Part shown: in pieces, positions 38,699 through 50,750 of the stretch | How the letters are laid out: the number at the start of each line of letters is the position of its first letter | How positions within the stretch are numbered: the first letter of the stretch is position 1 | Source: Nipponacmea schrenckii | Lineage: Eukaryota > Mollusca > Gastropoda > Lottiidae | Assembly: GCA_030562195.1 (NCBI GenBank) | Contig: CM060201.1 | Span: 33,462,067 to 33,526,066, forward strand | DNA length: 64,000 nt | Direction: 5' to 3' | Translations under genes and position numbers: made by a program | The notes under the pieces: model-generated | The model's database searches: none | What the model was told of the DNA's origin: nothing | The model's input: the letters and a program-made list of their open reading frames with translations, nothing else

Positions 38699-39479
38699 GT
38701 AATGTTAATAACTTTTTCATGTATTTTATTTTTATATTTTACATTATATTTCATTTTTTTACACCTTAAATTTCTCATTGTTTCCCTCCAAAAGAAACCA
38801 AGAGTTTGATTGAAAATCATACGAATTTTCTCTAGAAAGTTCCAATTTCATTTTCGGACAGAATCCTTTGTTTGGTGGATCGGGTGGGAAAATATTGGAT
38901 TGCAGCGCATGTTTGTGATCCTTGGATCGTAAAAACGTGATATTCCATTACAAAGCTTACAGAATATCAAACTTTTTGTCCAGGTTCAAGTCCTTTCATG
39001 TCTGCCTATTACTAAATGTTACTTTCTTGACTACGCTTCCATTCGTGGTACACTGCATGCGGTACTCACTGCTCAACTCCATGTTTAGACCAACATGACT
39101 CAAACCTCAGTTTCATTTCTAAAGACAGAACTTATCCAATAAGTGATATTTTAAAACGATATAATTAAGAATAAGATTCCTCAGTTTAAATGTTGTACAC
39201 GAAAAAGATCAAAATATACCGAGTTAGTATATAAATCATTACAATATTACGAGGTAAAACTCGGTAAACAGGTTGCATTGTAAATCTAACGACAAATACA
39301 TTTTATGTTATCGATGCATTTTCCGACAATTTAAGACGTGGTATTTCATTTTCAAATAGTCCTTTTTGTCTGTTAACTAGAAAGTGATACGTCTTAGAAT
39401 GGACATAAGCTGCAATTTAAGTTCTCACGAATGAGCAGTAAGAATATATTCTCCTAATGGCTCTTAAAGTTTTAAAGGT

Positions 39480-40340
39480 TTAAACCTTATGTTTATTCTA
39501 AGATACAGCTCCCCTTTAACAAGTATTTTAAGTATTAATTTGTATATATTCGCTTGACAAATACGTTTTAATGTTTTTACACGCTTTCTAAAAGTTTAAA
39601 ATGTACTTCTGGCACAATTGCAAACATTTCATAACTTCGAAGTAAAAGTCATTTACGGAAATAAATGTCATTTGAAAATAGTTATATTGTAAAAATCGCT
39701 AAATAAATACGTTTAAAAAATGTTCTTTTACACTTTCTAAAAGTTTAAACATAATTAACGAGTAATAACATTTCATTATAACGGTGTAAAATTCAAGTTT
39801 GCCAGTGTTCACATTTTTACGACTTATATGGATATTTGAAAAGGTTATTTTGAAAATTTTATTAACATTCGCTTTACCAGTACGTTTAAACGTTTTTAAG
39901 CACTTTCTAAAAGTGTGAAATATACTTGACGTACGATGGCAAAGTTTTGAATTTTAAGTGAAAATCTTTTAATTTTTAATCGTATATGACAATTTGAAAA
40001 AAAAAGTTATATTGTACAGTTTGCTTGACAAATACGTTTAAATGATCATGTGCATTTTCTATGAATTTGAAATAGCAATCATTCTCATATAACAATATGA
40101 AATTCTGCTTGATTTCTATACGACCCGACAGTCTGCACGTCTTTACGACCAATATAAAAAGGCAATTTGAAAAGGTTATGTTGAAAATTTTGTCAATATT
40201 CGCTTTATCAATACGTTTAAATGTTCTTAAGCACTTTCTAGAAGGCAATTTGAAAAGGTTATGTTAAAAACTTTCTTGAAATATGCTTGAATAAAACGAT
40301 TAATATTCTTAAGTACGTTCTGAAAGTTTTATATATTGAC
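39480..40340. repeat. Degenerate tandem repeat, about 150-180 bp
   Basis: Six diverged units, each with a block like AATACGTTTAAATGTT, then CACTTTCTAAAAGTTT, at about 39551, 39698, 39870, 40021, 40202 and 40287. Another shared block is GACAATTTGAAAAGGTTAT. It lies within the proposed first intron of the peptide gene. The minus-strand frame at 39976-40248 is an artefact. Confidence 0.7.
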
Positions 40341-41599
40341 TGATTCATTAATAAATTATATTTATCATTTGTGTTACTTTGAGGTAAAACTTTTTTTTAT
40401 TTGTCAAACGGCCCTTTAATTTAGTTTGCAAGTTTTAACGAGAGGTCCATGCCAATTTGTTATTTATATGGTAAAAGGCACTTGATAAAACACAGTTTTA
40501 TATTGTCATAAAATATACATTATAAGGAGATTTTAATACAGAAAAATATCATTATTTTGTCATGAAACATTTATTTTCGGTAAAAACCATTCATTCTTCA
40601 CTTTCATTGAGAAGAATACCATTTCCAAATGATATATTGACAAATTCGCTTATTTTCTTGGGTTATGTCTTACAAGAGATATGGCTTACAAAGTTAATAT
40701 GAGTATTTTTTTATGGTCTTCGACATTTTCTAGTAGTTAAACCAACATAAACATTTGTTATGACCCGAATTCGTTTTACAACACTCCATCAAATTTTATT
40801 ATTTTCCTTTTTTTCTCTTCGCGTTCAGTATGCAGTTAAAACAAAAGTTTTCGTCTTCCCTTCAGATGTTTTTAACATGACATGACCCTTCAGGAAACTA
40901 CAAAACACAGCGAAATGCTGCGGAAATGTTTTGGTACATTAACACAGAGGTATTGAATCAAGGAGTGAAACCTTTGGAAATATATTTTACTTTAAAAAGA
41001 TTGTGAAGAGATGTTATAAACTTCATTCCTGTTGGAAACACTAACCCCAGTATTTGAAAAGTCCTTCGATATTTTAAGTACCTTTAAAAAAAAGAACGCT
41101 TAATTTGAGTGGAATTGGAAAAAAAACGAAGGTATCCGATTCATACAAAACTGCGCGTGGTTCTTATTTATGGAAATAACACCCATTCATTTTGAATCTT
41201 TATCTCGAATTAATCAGAACCATACATTGTTTCGTATGACTATTTGAAACTTTAACTCGTATGATTATGAGTGCCCACAATTTACATGCAACGCTTCAAA
41301 AATCTTTTTCCAATTTCTTAAATTTGAGATCTTTTTGTCACTTTAGACTTTTCCCAAATATGACTATTATATGGTTATATATCCTAAAAATTTAAAAGTT
41401 TTCTAATTATACCGAAATGGTGGAAAAAATGGTACTGATTTGATTTTCTGTTGTTCAGAGACAGCGAGTCTGTATTTACGACAATTGAAATAACACAAAA
41501 TGAAGTTATTATAAGATAATTCCAAATATGACTCTTCATATGGTAATTCCTTTATTTAATAGTTCTTCTTCTACAATGGTGAACTATTACTATTTTTAT
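40341..41599. other. Gene-free stretch (proposed intron 1 of the peptide gene)
   Basis: AT-rich, with no supported feature. Confidence 0.35.
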
Positions 41600-42205
41600 T
41601 CGATATCTTCACAATGTCAGCTATTACTCATTTCATCTTATATATCTCCACAATGTCAAGCTATTACTCATTTCATCTTATATATCTTCACCATGTCAAG
41701 CTATTGCCAACTTCATCTTATATATCTTTACAATGTCAAGCTATTACAAACTTCATCTTATACATCGTCACAATGTCAAGCTATTACCAACTTCATATTA
41801 TATATCTTTACAATGTCAAGCTATTACTCACTTCATCTTATATATCTTTACAATGTCAAGCTATTACAAACATCATCTTATACATCTGTACAATGTCAAG
41901 CTATTACCAACTTTATATTATATATCTTTACAATGTCAAGCAATTACAACTTCATATTATATATCTTTACCATGTCAAGCTATTACTCACTTCATCTTAT
42001 ATATCTTTACAATGTCAAGCTATTACAAACATCATCTTATACATCTGTACAATGTCAAGCTATTACCAACTTTATATTATATATCTTTACAATGTCAAGC
42101 AATTACAACTTCATATTATATATCTTTACAATGTCAAGCTATTACAAACTTCATCTTATACATCTTTACAATGTCAAGGTATTACAAACTTCATATTGTA
42201 CCTTG
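41600..42205. repeat. 40-bp minisatellite
   Basis: About 15 copies of exactly 40 bases: CTATTACAAACTTCATCTTA and TATATCTTTACAATGTCAAG. The right end continues into TACCTTGACTGCATTAG, the inner part of an inverted-repeat element, so the array is an expanded arm of that element. Long open frames here (41528-42256 and others) are artefacts. Confidence 0.95.
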
Positions 42206-42525
42206 ACTGCATTAGTAACCTTTCTTGTAACACATCCTCGTCGTAAACTGCACTAACCAACCCCTTTGTATCATGGAATGCAGCAATTTGATTGCGTTGT
42301 AAAAATAGTGTTATTGCAGCCAAGGTATAAGACGAAGTTAGTAATAGCTGACATTATGATGATGTGATACAAAAATAGTGTTATTACAGTCAAGGTATAA
42401 GACGTTGTTGGTTATAGCTTTTCATTATGAAGATGTGATACTAGTAAAGAATAGTGTTATTACAGTCAAGATAGCCTATAAGGCGTTAGTTAAAGCTTGA
42501 CACTGTGAAGATGTGGTTTGAAGTG
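42206..42525. mobile_element. Inverted-repeat element with the CTTGACATTGTG arm, copy 2 (core and right arm)
   Basis: Three right-arm units in the opposite orientation to the 40-bp array: GTTATTGCAGCCAAGGTATA, GTTATTACAGTCAAGGTATA and GTTATTACAGTCAAGATAG, each followed by a form of AGCTTGACATTATGAAGATG. Core at about 42225-42310 includes GAATGCAGCAATTTGATTG. Confidence 0.7.
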
Positions 42526-42844
42526 ATATTGGTTTCATATCATTTCATTTAATCAAATTCTCTTTAGAATCAAATCAGTTCCACCCATTCTAATGTTATT
42601 CCTGTCAATTATCAGAGTTCTGGTGTTCGATGCTCGCGCGAGAAAATCGTTTGTTTCAAATTGATATTATTTAACGAGTAAGGTTTCGTTGTGTTACAGT
42701 CGATTAGTGTAGAAATCAGAAAATATCTCTATGATCAATTACAACTGTTACTTAACTGTTATTTTTTTTAAAGATATATAGAATCAGGAAGTTAACATTA
42801 GAAAGAAAAGATAAACGTATGTACCAGGTGTCTACATACTACAT

Positions 42845-43130
42845 GGTTCTATAGCAAAGCGGTTAGAGTGTTGGTTCTAAAGCACAGCGATTAGAGCGTT
42901 TATTCTATAGCACAGTGGTTAGAGCGTTGGTTCTATAACACAGTCAGTTAGAGCGGTTGGTTGGCTAGAGCGTTAGAGCGGTTGGTTCTTTAACACAGCG
43001 ATTAGATTGTTGGTTCCAAAGCACAGCGGTTAGAGCGTTGGTTCTATAGCACAGTGGTTAGAGCGTTGGTTCTATAACACAGTCGGTTAGAGCGTTGGCT
43101 CTATAGCACAGCGGTTAGAGTGTTGGTTCT
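42845..43130 (+). repeat. 28-bp tandem array made from a SINE's tRNA-like A-box region
   Basis: About ten copies of a 28-base unit, GGTTCTATAGCACAGYGG followed by TTAGAGCGTT. TAGCACAGCGG in the unit fits the Pol III A-box consensus TRGCNNAGYGG exactly. The last copy runs directly into a SINE body, so the array is an in-place amplification of the element's 5' end. Confidence 0.8.
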
Positions 43131-43350
43131 TTACGTCAGACGTATTTGCTTGGATACATGAAAGTCGGACGGAGTTCTGAATCTCGATCGGCGTTAAAGT
43201 CGATGACCTTTAATAACACTCATAATTCCATCCACCAGTGTAAATGGGTTGGATAATCCGGGAAGAATCATGCCAAGAGGTTTGGCCATGGACCAGCTAG
43301 ATCAGTCACGGCGGACATGAACTAAGTTGTTATCCTTGTACAAATTATAG
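43131..43350 (+). mobile_element. SINE body (family B) after the amplified head
   Basis: Contains a B-box-like GAGTTCTGAATCTCG (one inserted base), then family-B body landmarks: CTCATAATTCCATCCACC, GTAAATGGGTTGGATAATCC and CAAGAGGTTTGGCCA. The same landmarks recur at 44650-44950 (plus strand), 57095-57300 (minus) and 27270-27430 (minus), which defines the family. Confidence 0.7.
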
Positions 43351-44649
43351 TTGTTTCTTTCCGGGGTTAACTGTTTATAACTATTGATTTACTCAAGCAA
43401 AGATATCACACAGTTAACTGTATGTGTATCGGAAAAACTAATAAATATGAAATGATTCATACACAGTGAACTAGTTTTAAGTTAGTCAAAATATCTGCAT
43501 TTCTTGTTATTTTTAACTGTTAAACTATTGATACATACCCTCGAAAGCAAAGACAAGGCAACAAACTGTCACGTTTCGAGAAACTGAATAAATCAGAAAT
43601 TTGCATGAAAGTGAAACTACGTTTTCAGAGTTACGAGCAAAATATCTGCACTTTTTGTCATTATTATAATTAATCCTCCCTTACAAATCTCATTTTTATC
43701 ATTATTTTAAAATTAATTGTGCCGTTTTGTTCTAACTTTTCCGGGTTGTCAACATAGTTTTTAGATTATTGTATTTTTGTACTTAAAAAGAAAATGAAAA
43801 TTGAAATGACTACGTTATAGTTCTAAAGCGCAATTAGTTTTCCATCGATAGAAACACCAAAGCAGTCACGTTGTTATAACGTACATGAAAAGAGTTTTTC
43901 TAACCTTCTGTATATTGTATTTACTAGGCAAGTAGTTGGAAATATTTATTAATACATTTTCATTAAATTGTAACAAACCATAAACATCTACAAACTGTCC
44001 TCAGCTCAATTAGATGAATAGGGTAAAATTTTGATCTGTCCGAATAGGGTGAAATAAAACTAAAAAATCGGAACTAAATCCCCCGCCCCCAAATTCCCCC
44101 ATGTGCACATTTCAGGATCAACATATTTTACTTCAAAAAACGATTTTCTTTGGTTAAATCAAAATATCTTCTTATTTTGTTATTGGTTGAATCCGACTCC
44201 GTAAATAGTCTATTCACTCGCCGATTGGGACCCCTCCTCCGGAATATTTAAAAAATAAGGACATAATTATGATCTATGGAAGTAATATTTATATTGTTAC
44301 TAGAAACATTTCTGTTGAATTTTGTATTTTTACCTAAGGGTCGGAGCGTCCTTAAGATGAGCGCTCGTGGAATTGGTTCAACCCGCCCCTATTGTAGTTG
44401 AGCCACCTCCATGTAGGAGGTCAGATGAACATTGGTATATTAATTGCACAATTCCGTTAATTAGAACTAACTCAAACACCTTTAGTGAGTTTGGTTACAG
44501 AACAGTACTAAGATCCACAGGGAAGGGAAACAGTGCAGCCAAGTTGACTTGACGACAGATATAGACTTTTCAGATCTTCGGATGGTTCATTGTCTATTTC
44601 TCCACCAGATATATATTCTAGAGGCGTCTTTCATTGTTGTATTAATTTT
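43351..44649. other. Gene-free stretch (proposed intron 1 of the peptide gene)
   Basis: Nothing supportable; the frame at 44367-44552 has no family resemblance. Confidence 0.35.
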
Positions 44650-44950
44650 TCTTCAGACATTACCCCATTCTCGGTTATATGACGTCATTTGCTTGGATAC
44701 GTCTAAAATGTCGGACGTCAGTTCCAATCTCGATCGGTGTGTGAAAGTTTGATGATCTTGAATAAGTGAAAGTTCGATGACCTTGAATAAGTTATTTTCA
44801 CTCATAATTCCAGTCCACCCAGCTGTAAATGGGTACGGATAATCCGGGAAAGATCAATGCCAAGAGGTTTGGCCAAGGACCAGCTGGTAGAAAGGACTGG
44901 TAACGGTGGACTTGTGAACCTAAGTTGTTATCCTTGTAAAATATAGTTGT
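44650..44950 (+). mobile_element. SINE (family B), head-truncated copy
   Basis: Shares TTTGCTTGGATACG, ATCTCGATCGGTGTG, TCATAATTCCAGTCCACC, GTAAATGGGTACGGATAATC and CAAGAGGTTTGGCCAAGG with the copy at 43131. It has a small internal duplication of GAAAGTTYGATGAYCTTG (about 44746-44785). The tRNA-like 5' end is degraded. Confidence 0.65.
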
Positions 44951-44989
44951 TTCTAGAAGGTGATCAACTGTTGTAATATTTGTAAAATA

Positions 44990-45230
44990 TGTCTGATTGC
45001 AAACATAACAGATATCACCTCACTCTGGGTAATATCCTAAAGCATGATCCTTTGTTGTTCTTCTGATTGTTGTAAAAACACCAGACATCACCTCATTCTG
45101 AACAATATCCTAGAGGACGAGCCTCTGTTGTTAATCTGATTGTTATAGAACACCAGACATCACCTCACTCTGGGTGATTCTGTTTGTTATAGATCACCAG
45201 TCACCACGTCACATCTGTGTTGTGAATTGT
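44990..45230. repeat. Diverged copy of the 74-bp repeat
   Basis: Three to four units with ACACCAGACATCACCTCA, TCTGGGTAATATCCTA and CTGATTGTT, matching the array at 25633 but separated from it by about 19 kb. It follows a family-B SINE copy. Confidence 0.7.
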
Positions 45231-46612
45231 AGTTAAAGTAGAAATATTTTTGTTTTACCATGAATATTCAGTGAATCAATGAGTGCTTTAAGATCAAATG
45301 AAACCCGAATTCTCCTGACAGTCAATATGTTGATCGCGAGTTATTTATGGCTTTCTGTCCAGTCTTTGACCAGCAATGTCAATGTAAAAGGTTCGATACA
45401 AAGTTCAACATAGACGTCTCTTTGCATATATTCATTGTTGGTTGTGGATGAAAAGAGATATTTGCGGCGTTTAATCACTCCCTTAACAAAGTTAACAACA
45501 TTTAGACCTGCTTATTAGAATACATGCAAATAATAACATGTTTCTTGTCTACAATATTTACATATTTACATGTGTATTTCAGGAAATGCGGTGTTTAATC
45601 AGTCCCATGTTGAGTTTGACTTTGGGGGTAATTAGTCGCCAAGTAGTTATTTCTGATCAAAAGTTGTTTTAAATTTTTAATCTGTCTTTTACGGAAATAA
45701 AAAGCGAAGTTTCATTTTTAGCATTACGCATTTGGTCTATTATACCCAAAAATGTAGAAGACACAAAAATCAGTTAGAACTGCGGCGTTCAAAAATACAA
45801 ATAAGAAAAATCCAACCCTATATTCATATCCATATGGAATAATCAGCGTTGTTTAGTCCCACCCTATGTTTATATCTCCGTGCGGTATAATCAGGTCTCC
45901 TGTGGTGTTAAGTCTCACCCTATGTTTCACAACTGACAATTGGCCATGTTGTGGAACGTGGATTAATTAGTTTTATGTAAATCTAATCAGACCTCAATAT
46001 GACCATTGTTCCGTTGCTTCGACTTTTATGTTTTATGGAAAATTAACAAGCCACTTAAAGATAAATCAAGTAGACTCTGATCTTTGAAGAAATTTTTATG
46101 GCCGAAGGGCGACATGCTTCTGGAGGCAATTCGCATTACAACACTTGAGTTTGATTCTTAATGGAAGCGGAAGGAAAATATTAACTGACAATCGTTTCAA
46201 GGTTGAAGATGTATCTCCTAACTCTGGATTCCATTTCCCGGTTGTACTATTGCCTGTTTATGGACGATTCTCTCATAAACGCAGAGTTTGGGTATGATTT
46301 ATACCTGCCGATATAGTCTCAATAAAATATACTTTTTCTTTAGTTATGTTGACATAATTACACCTTATTTGGTCAACGGATAATTCGTTGAAGATTCTAT
46401 AAAGAATGCCCCCATCCCGTCTGAATAATAGCCTATTGTAATGTTCAAATCGACAATTTATTTTCATTCTTACTTAATCTATCTCCAGACTGCTTAAAAT
46501 TTAAAAAAAGAGTAATGAATAGAAATACCCACCAGATTATAACTATTAAACAATATAATTAAGTTAAGTCGACACACTCTGAGGTGGCAATTTTAGTCGG
46601 AAGGTGATACAA
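45231..46612. other. Gene-free stretch (proposed intron 1 of the peptide gene)
   Basis: No gene or repeat could be recognised. Confidence 0.35.
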
Positions 46613-47061
46613 CAGTGTTTTTCAAACTTTTTTTTATGAGATTCCCCCCTTGGCGAAATGTGTCATAAGCTCTTTGGCAAGCTCCGCTGGCTCGAAGTCA
46701 CTGGAAAGGATCGAGCGTTCTCGTTCCAGGGAAATTTTGAAAATTTGGATCAATTTCCGTGCATCTGAGACCATTCCAGGCAGCCATCTCCTAACATCGG
46801 GGCGCCTCCTTATCTTGAATAAGTTTGATCTGGGCCTGGAAACACAATACAATAGCACAAATAAAAGGTTTCAAAGAAAGCTCCTTGGTGATCACCAACA
46901 GCATCCCTCGAGATGTTTATAGTTCAAAGTATATTCCCCATTCCCAGACATTCTACAATTCCCCCTTCCTTCTAAATCCCCCAATTCCCCCTTCCTTTCT
47001 AATTCCCCCAAGACTTTCAATTCCCCCTGGGGTCTATATGTGCCCCTGTTGAGAAGCACTG
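46613..47061. mobile_element. Candidate non-autonomous hAT-type element
   Basis: Left end CAGTGTTTTTCAAAC and right end GAGAAGCACTG form an imperfect inverted pair of the CAGTG-TTCTCAA type known from hAT elements. About 450 bases. The flanking 8-mers do not match, so no target duplication supports it. Overlapping open frames on both strands (46634-46922) show no transposase motif that I recognise, though a decayed fragment cannot be excluded. Confidence 0.5.
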
Positions 47062-50000
47062 TTCTAATATAGAAAGTCTGCATCTGTGAAGAAAAATATA
47101 TATATATATTTATAAATAATTAATCTGAATAATTTAAGAAGTAATCGGTTTCATTCTACCGTGGACTAAAATATCACTCAAAATTTAAACTAAATGTTTC
47201 TGAAATAGATCAGGGAACTTTATTGGGAGTTCCTTATACAGTTCTCTGATGCTTGGAATGGCTTGACAAGTTGTGCTACTGAAAAGTATGACAAAAGGAA
47301 TTATTCGCTAGTCTACTTGTATAGGTAGGGTAAGTCTAAAGGGTTATCAACTGATACTTTATCGTCGTTTAGAGATACTGATGATATAAACTGAACCCAC
47401 GACACCAAATCGCTTAGCGGACCACAGTCCAACTCGCTACCTACTGATACAGGAATTATACAACTATTTAAAGATACCATCTTGGTTGCGATTGATCTCA
47501 TTTTACGTCCATCTTAACTATATAATTATTGCAAAACTTCTAACCGTGTTTCAAACTAATTTAAGTTATTGGATACATCGTGTTATATAGAGAATTTATT
47601 TCTGGATTTTTTTTTTATCCAACTGACGAATATTTTCCCATATTGACCAAGTTTAAGACTTTTATACTAGGAGGTAGTATCCCTTTAGAGACATTAACAG
47701 AATATACAATCTACCTTGTCAACTAATTGTCGTATACGTACATTATAATGAAATATACATCAAAGGAAGTAAGACTACAAGAAAACTTACTATTTATGGC
47801 CTTTCATTCAAACAATTTTATTTCCTACAATATTCCATTGTTTCTGCATACTAATTAGTTTCATTATAAATACATTTCTCTTTCTTCTCGCCGACTTTTT
47901 GTTATTTAAACTAATGAATTACCTCCCCTTTTTACCAGCAGTAGAAACTTAGTGAAAAATTATCAACGGAATATAGCTCGTTTATTTTTTATATTTGTAG
48001 CTTTGGCTTATTGTTACGTTAAATCATTATGAACACAATTGTTCGTCCTTCCTTCCGATTCAAAAGATTCTAAAACGTGATTTTAAATTGTTATGTAGAT
48101 ATACTATTTCTAACATTTATTAACTCAGTGTTTCACAAGCTCTTACAGGTAGTGTTATCAAATGTTATATAGAAGCACTAGCTAGATATATAGACACGTC
48201 TTCATTAGCCCATAAGGTGCATAAGAGTAGGACGAAATTTCAATTTAGATATATAGATAATATACCATTTCTAAATTTATAAGCTCCATGTTTCATAGGC
48301 AGTGTTACCTAAAGATAAAGACGTGGGGGAATTTGATTAGAAAAATCTGATTAATTTAATCTGGATGATCCTGGTCGGTTCCTGTACATCCTCTTCCATT
48401 TCATCTGTTTTAATTCAATATGGGGATAAACCAGAACAGGTTAACCGAGTCAGGAATTAAATTTTACGACTGAGTTGTTGTGTACAGGATATTAATGGGA
48501 TTCGTGGATTTCGAATATCAAATATTGATTGATATTGTTGACATTTTGGGGAAGATTTCGTCAAATTTCTTTGCCTTGAATTGGTTGTTAGTATGAGGAA
48601 GAAACCGGGAAGGATAATCACCATCCCACACCTGATCTCTTTATTTGTAAAGGTTATAACTTAACATAGCAATTTCTATAAACTTGATAAATACTTGATA
48701 TACAGGTTTCAATGAAAATGAATAATTAAATTTAAATTAAATAATTAAAATATGCATATATCATTCCTGACATATTTCTTGTAAATCTGACAATGTAAAA
48801 TAAATATTTAAGAATAAACATGATGGAACATGTGCTCATTCAAAAAAGTTTAGCGTGAATGGTTTTTTCACTGAAATAGACTTTAAATTCAGTTATATTC
48901 ACATTTTTTTTATCTGAACTTTAAATTGAAGAACGGTACAGAGAAAACAAAGAGTAGTGATCTAACAAATAAGGCTGGTTGGTCTATAAGTTTCTCAACT
49001 TGGATCCCTGTCAAAGAGTCAATACAATATATAATAACTTATGAATTTAATTCATTGGGATTACAGAGGTAAGAACACTTGATCAGAATTACAAAACGAA
49101 ACCCGAAATTCTAAAAATACGTTCAAATAATAATACATTGAAGCAGAGACTTTTCGTACCTTTTTGTATCTGAGTAATAATTAGATCGTTTTAAGTACAA
49201 CGTATATGATTGAGAAGTGGGCGGAAGGAAGAGAAGCAAAGAGTTTTAACCATAAGGGTTGTTATGCTATAAATAAATGTATGATAAAAATACATATCAC
49301 AAGATTACTAACCATTAATCCATGAATCTGTTTTTGAAAAGACCATTCGATTGGTTAAATACTTTATAGATCCAGAACTGGAGATGTATAAGAATTATGT
49401 AAGATCATAGATAAAGTCAAGTTTACACCTCAATAAAAACAACAAAATATCACGTAACGAAATATGTAGATCACACACAACAAAACTTCAAGATTTCTAT
49501 TTAAGATGACCTGACCTTGAATATATAGAACATGGAGTCTATATTCTCTTACCTGTATTACTTCTATAATATTAGGCCTATATTTATATATCGGATGTTT
49601 CATAGAAAGGTTAGGCTATACAAGGCTTTCTACAAGTTTGTCTTAGTTATCAGTGGTAGGCTGTAAATAATAGAGGCTTTTTAACCTTTAGATTCGAACC
49701 CTTCCCACCTTGTCTTAACGGCTTTCGGCATTGTTTGTTTAACTAATTTCTTCTTAATGTCAACATGCCTACAGACATATCTCCTCTTTACAAGGATTGT
49801 TGCTATGTACGCCATCTTGTTATAAAACGTCACGTTTACCTGGTTCATTATCGGTAGTGAAAGGGGGAGTGTCTTAAGTAGACCTACAGATTAGAAAATT
49901 TAACTAAGTTCGTTTGATAGATTATTAACTTTTTTGCATCAAATACGGAAATGATATTGCAATAAATGGATTTTTACTCTTCTGCGTCGTTTATTTCGAA

Positions 50001-50379
50001 AGCGAAATGTACTTTTCAGGAAATGGGAGAGGGGGGGGGGATATTGGTTCTTTTAAAAATAGAAGATTAAGTTTAGTGGGAGGATGTGATAGATTTAATA
50101 TGATGAATATTTAAGTTATATTTTCTTTCATTGATAATTGATTATTATTGTATTTAAATGTATATCTTCTTTCAATATTGTATATTTTTTGTAAATTATG
50201 TATGTGAGATGTTTCACTTTTAGAAAATAGGGAAGGGGAAGGGGTGTGGTACTTGCTCTTTCCAATACAGAATCCCTGATTGCCAGATATACTAGCTACG
50301 GGAACTATAATACAGTTGGAGAGAACATGAGAAAGGCGGCTGTGAATAGACACTTCATAACAATTTACATGAAAGTAAC
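47062..50379. other. Gene-free stretch (proposed intron 1 of the peptide gene)
   Basis: TA run at about 47095-47110, an antisense SINE 3' fragment near 48210 and a G run at about 50030-50040. No exon is supportable. Confidence 0.35.
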
Positions 50380-50750
50380 TACATCTTCACAATCGCAAGC
50401 TATTATGAACTGTGTCTAATTGCAATTGTGAAAACTTAAGCTTATCTTTCATATGATTCATTGTATTATCCCCATGAACTGAATGTTAGATGTAACCATG
50501 TCCTTGTGCATTGTAACTCATTCTCACCTATTGCTTGGTAACTGCTTGACAATGTGGCTATTGCAATCAAGGTATAAGACATAGTTGGTAAGAACTTGAC
50601 AGTGTGAAGATGTAATAAAAGAAAGGTTACTATTGCTGTCAAGGTATAAAACGTTGACATTGTGAATATGTACCGGTAAACAAGAAATGTGACTATTGCA
50701 ATTAAGGTATAAGACGTTGTCGGTAATAACTTGACATGATAAAGACATTG
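50380..50750. mobile_element. Inverted-repeat element with the CTTGACATTGTG arm, copy 3
   Basis: Left arm: CATCTTCACAATCGCAAGCT (about 50383). Right side (50543-50750): three units with GGCTATTGCAATCAAGGTAT, ACTATTGCTGTCAAGGTATA and GACTATTGCAATTAAGGTAT, each followed by a CTTGACAGTGTGAAGATG-like end. Opposed arms as in copies 1 and 2. Confidence 0.65.

Noticed and set aside
41528..42256. 242-codon open frame with a repetitive product
   Set aside because: It is the 40-bp array read through; three frames are open because the unit lacks stops, and it joins an inverted-repeat element.
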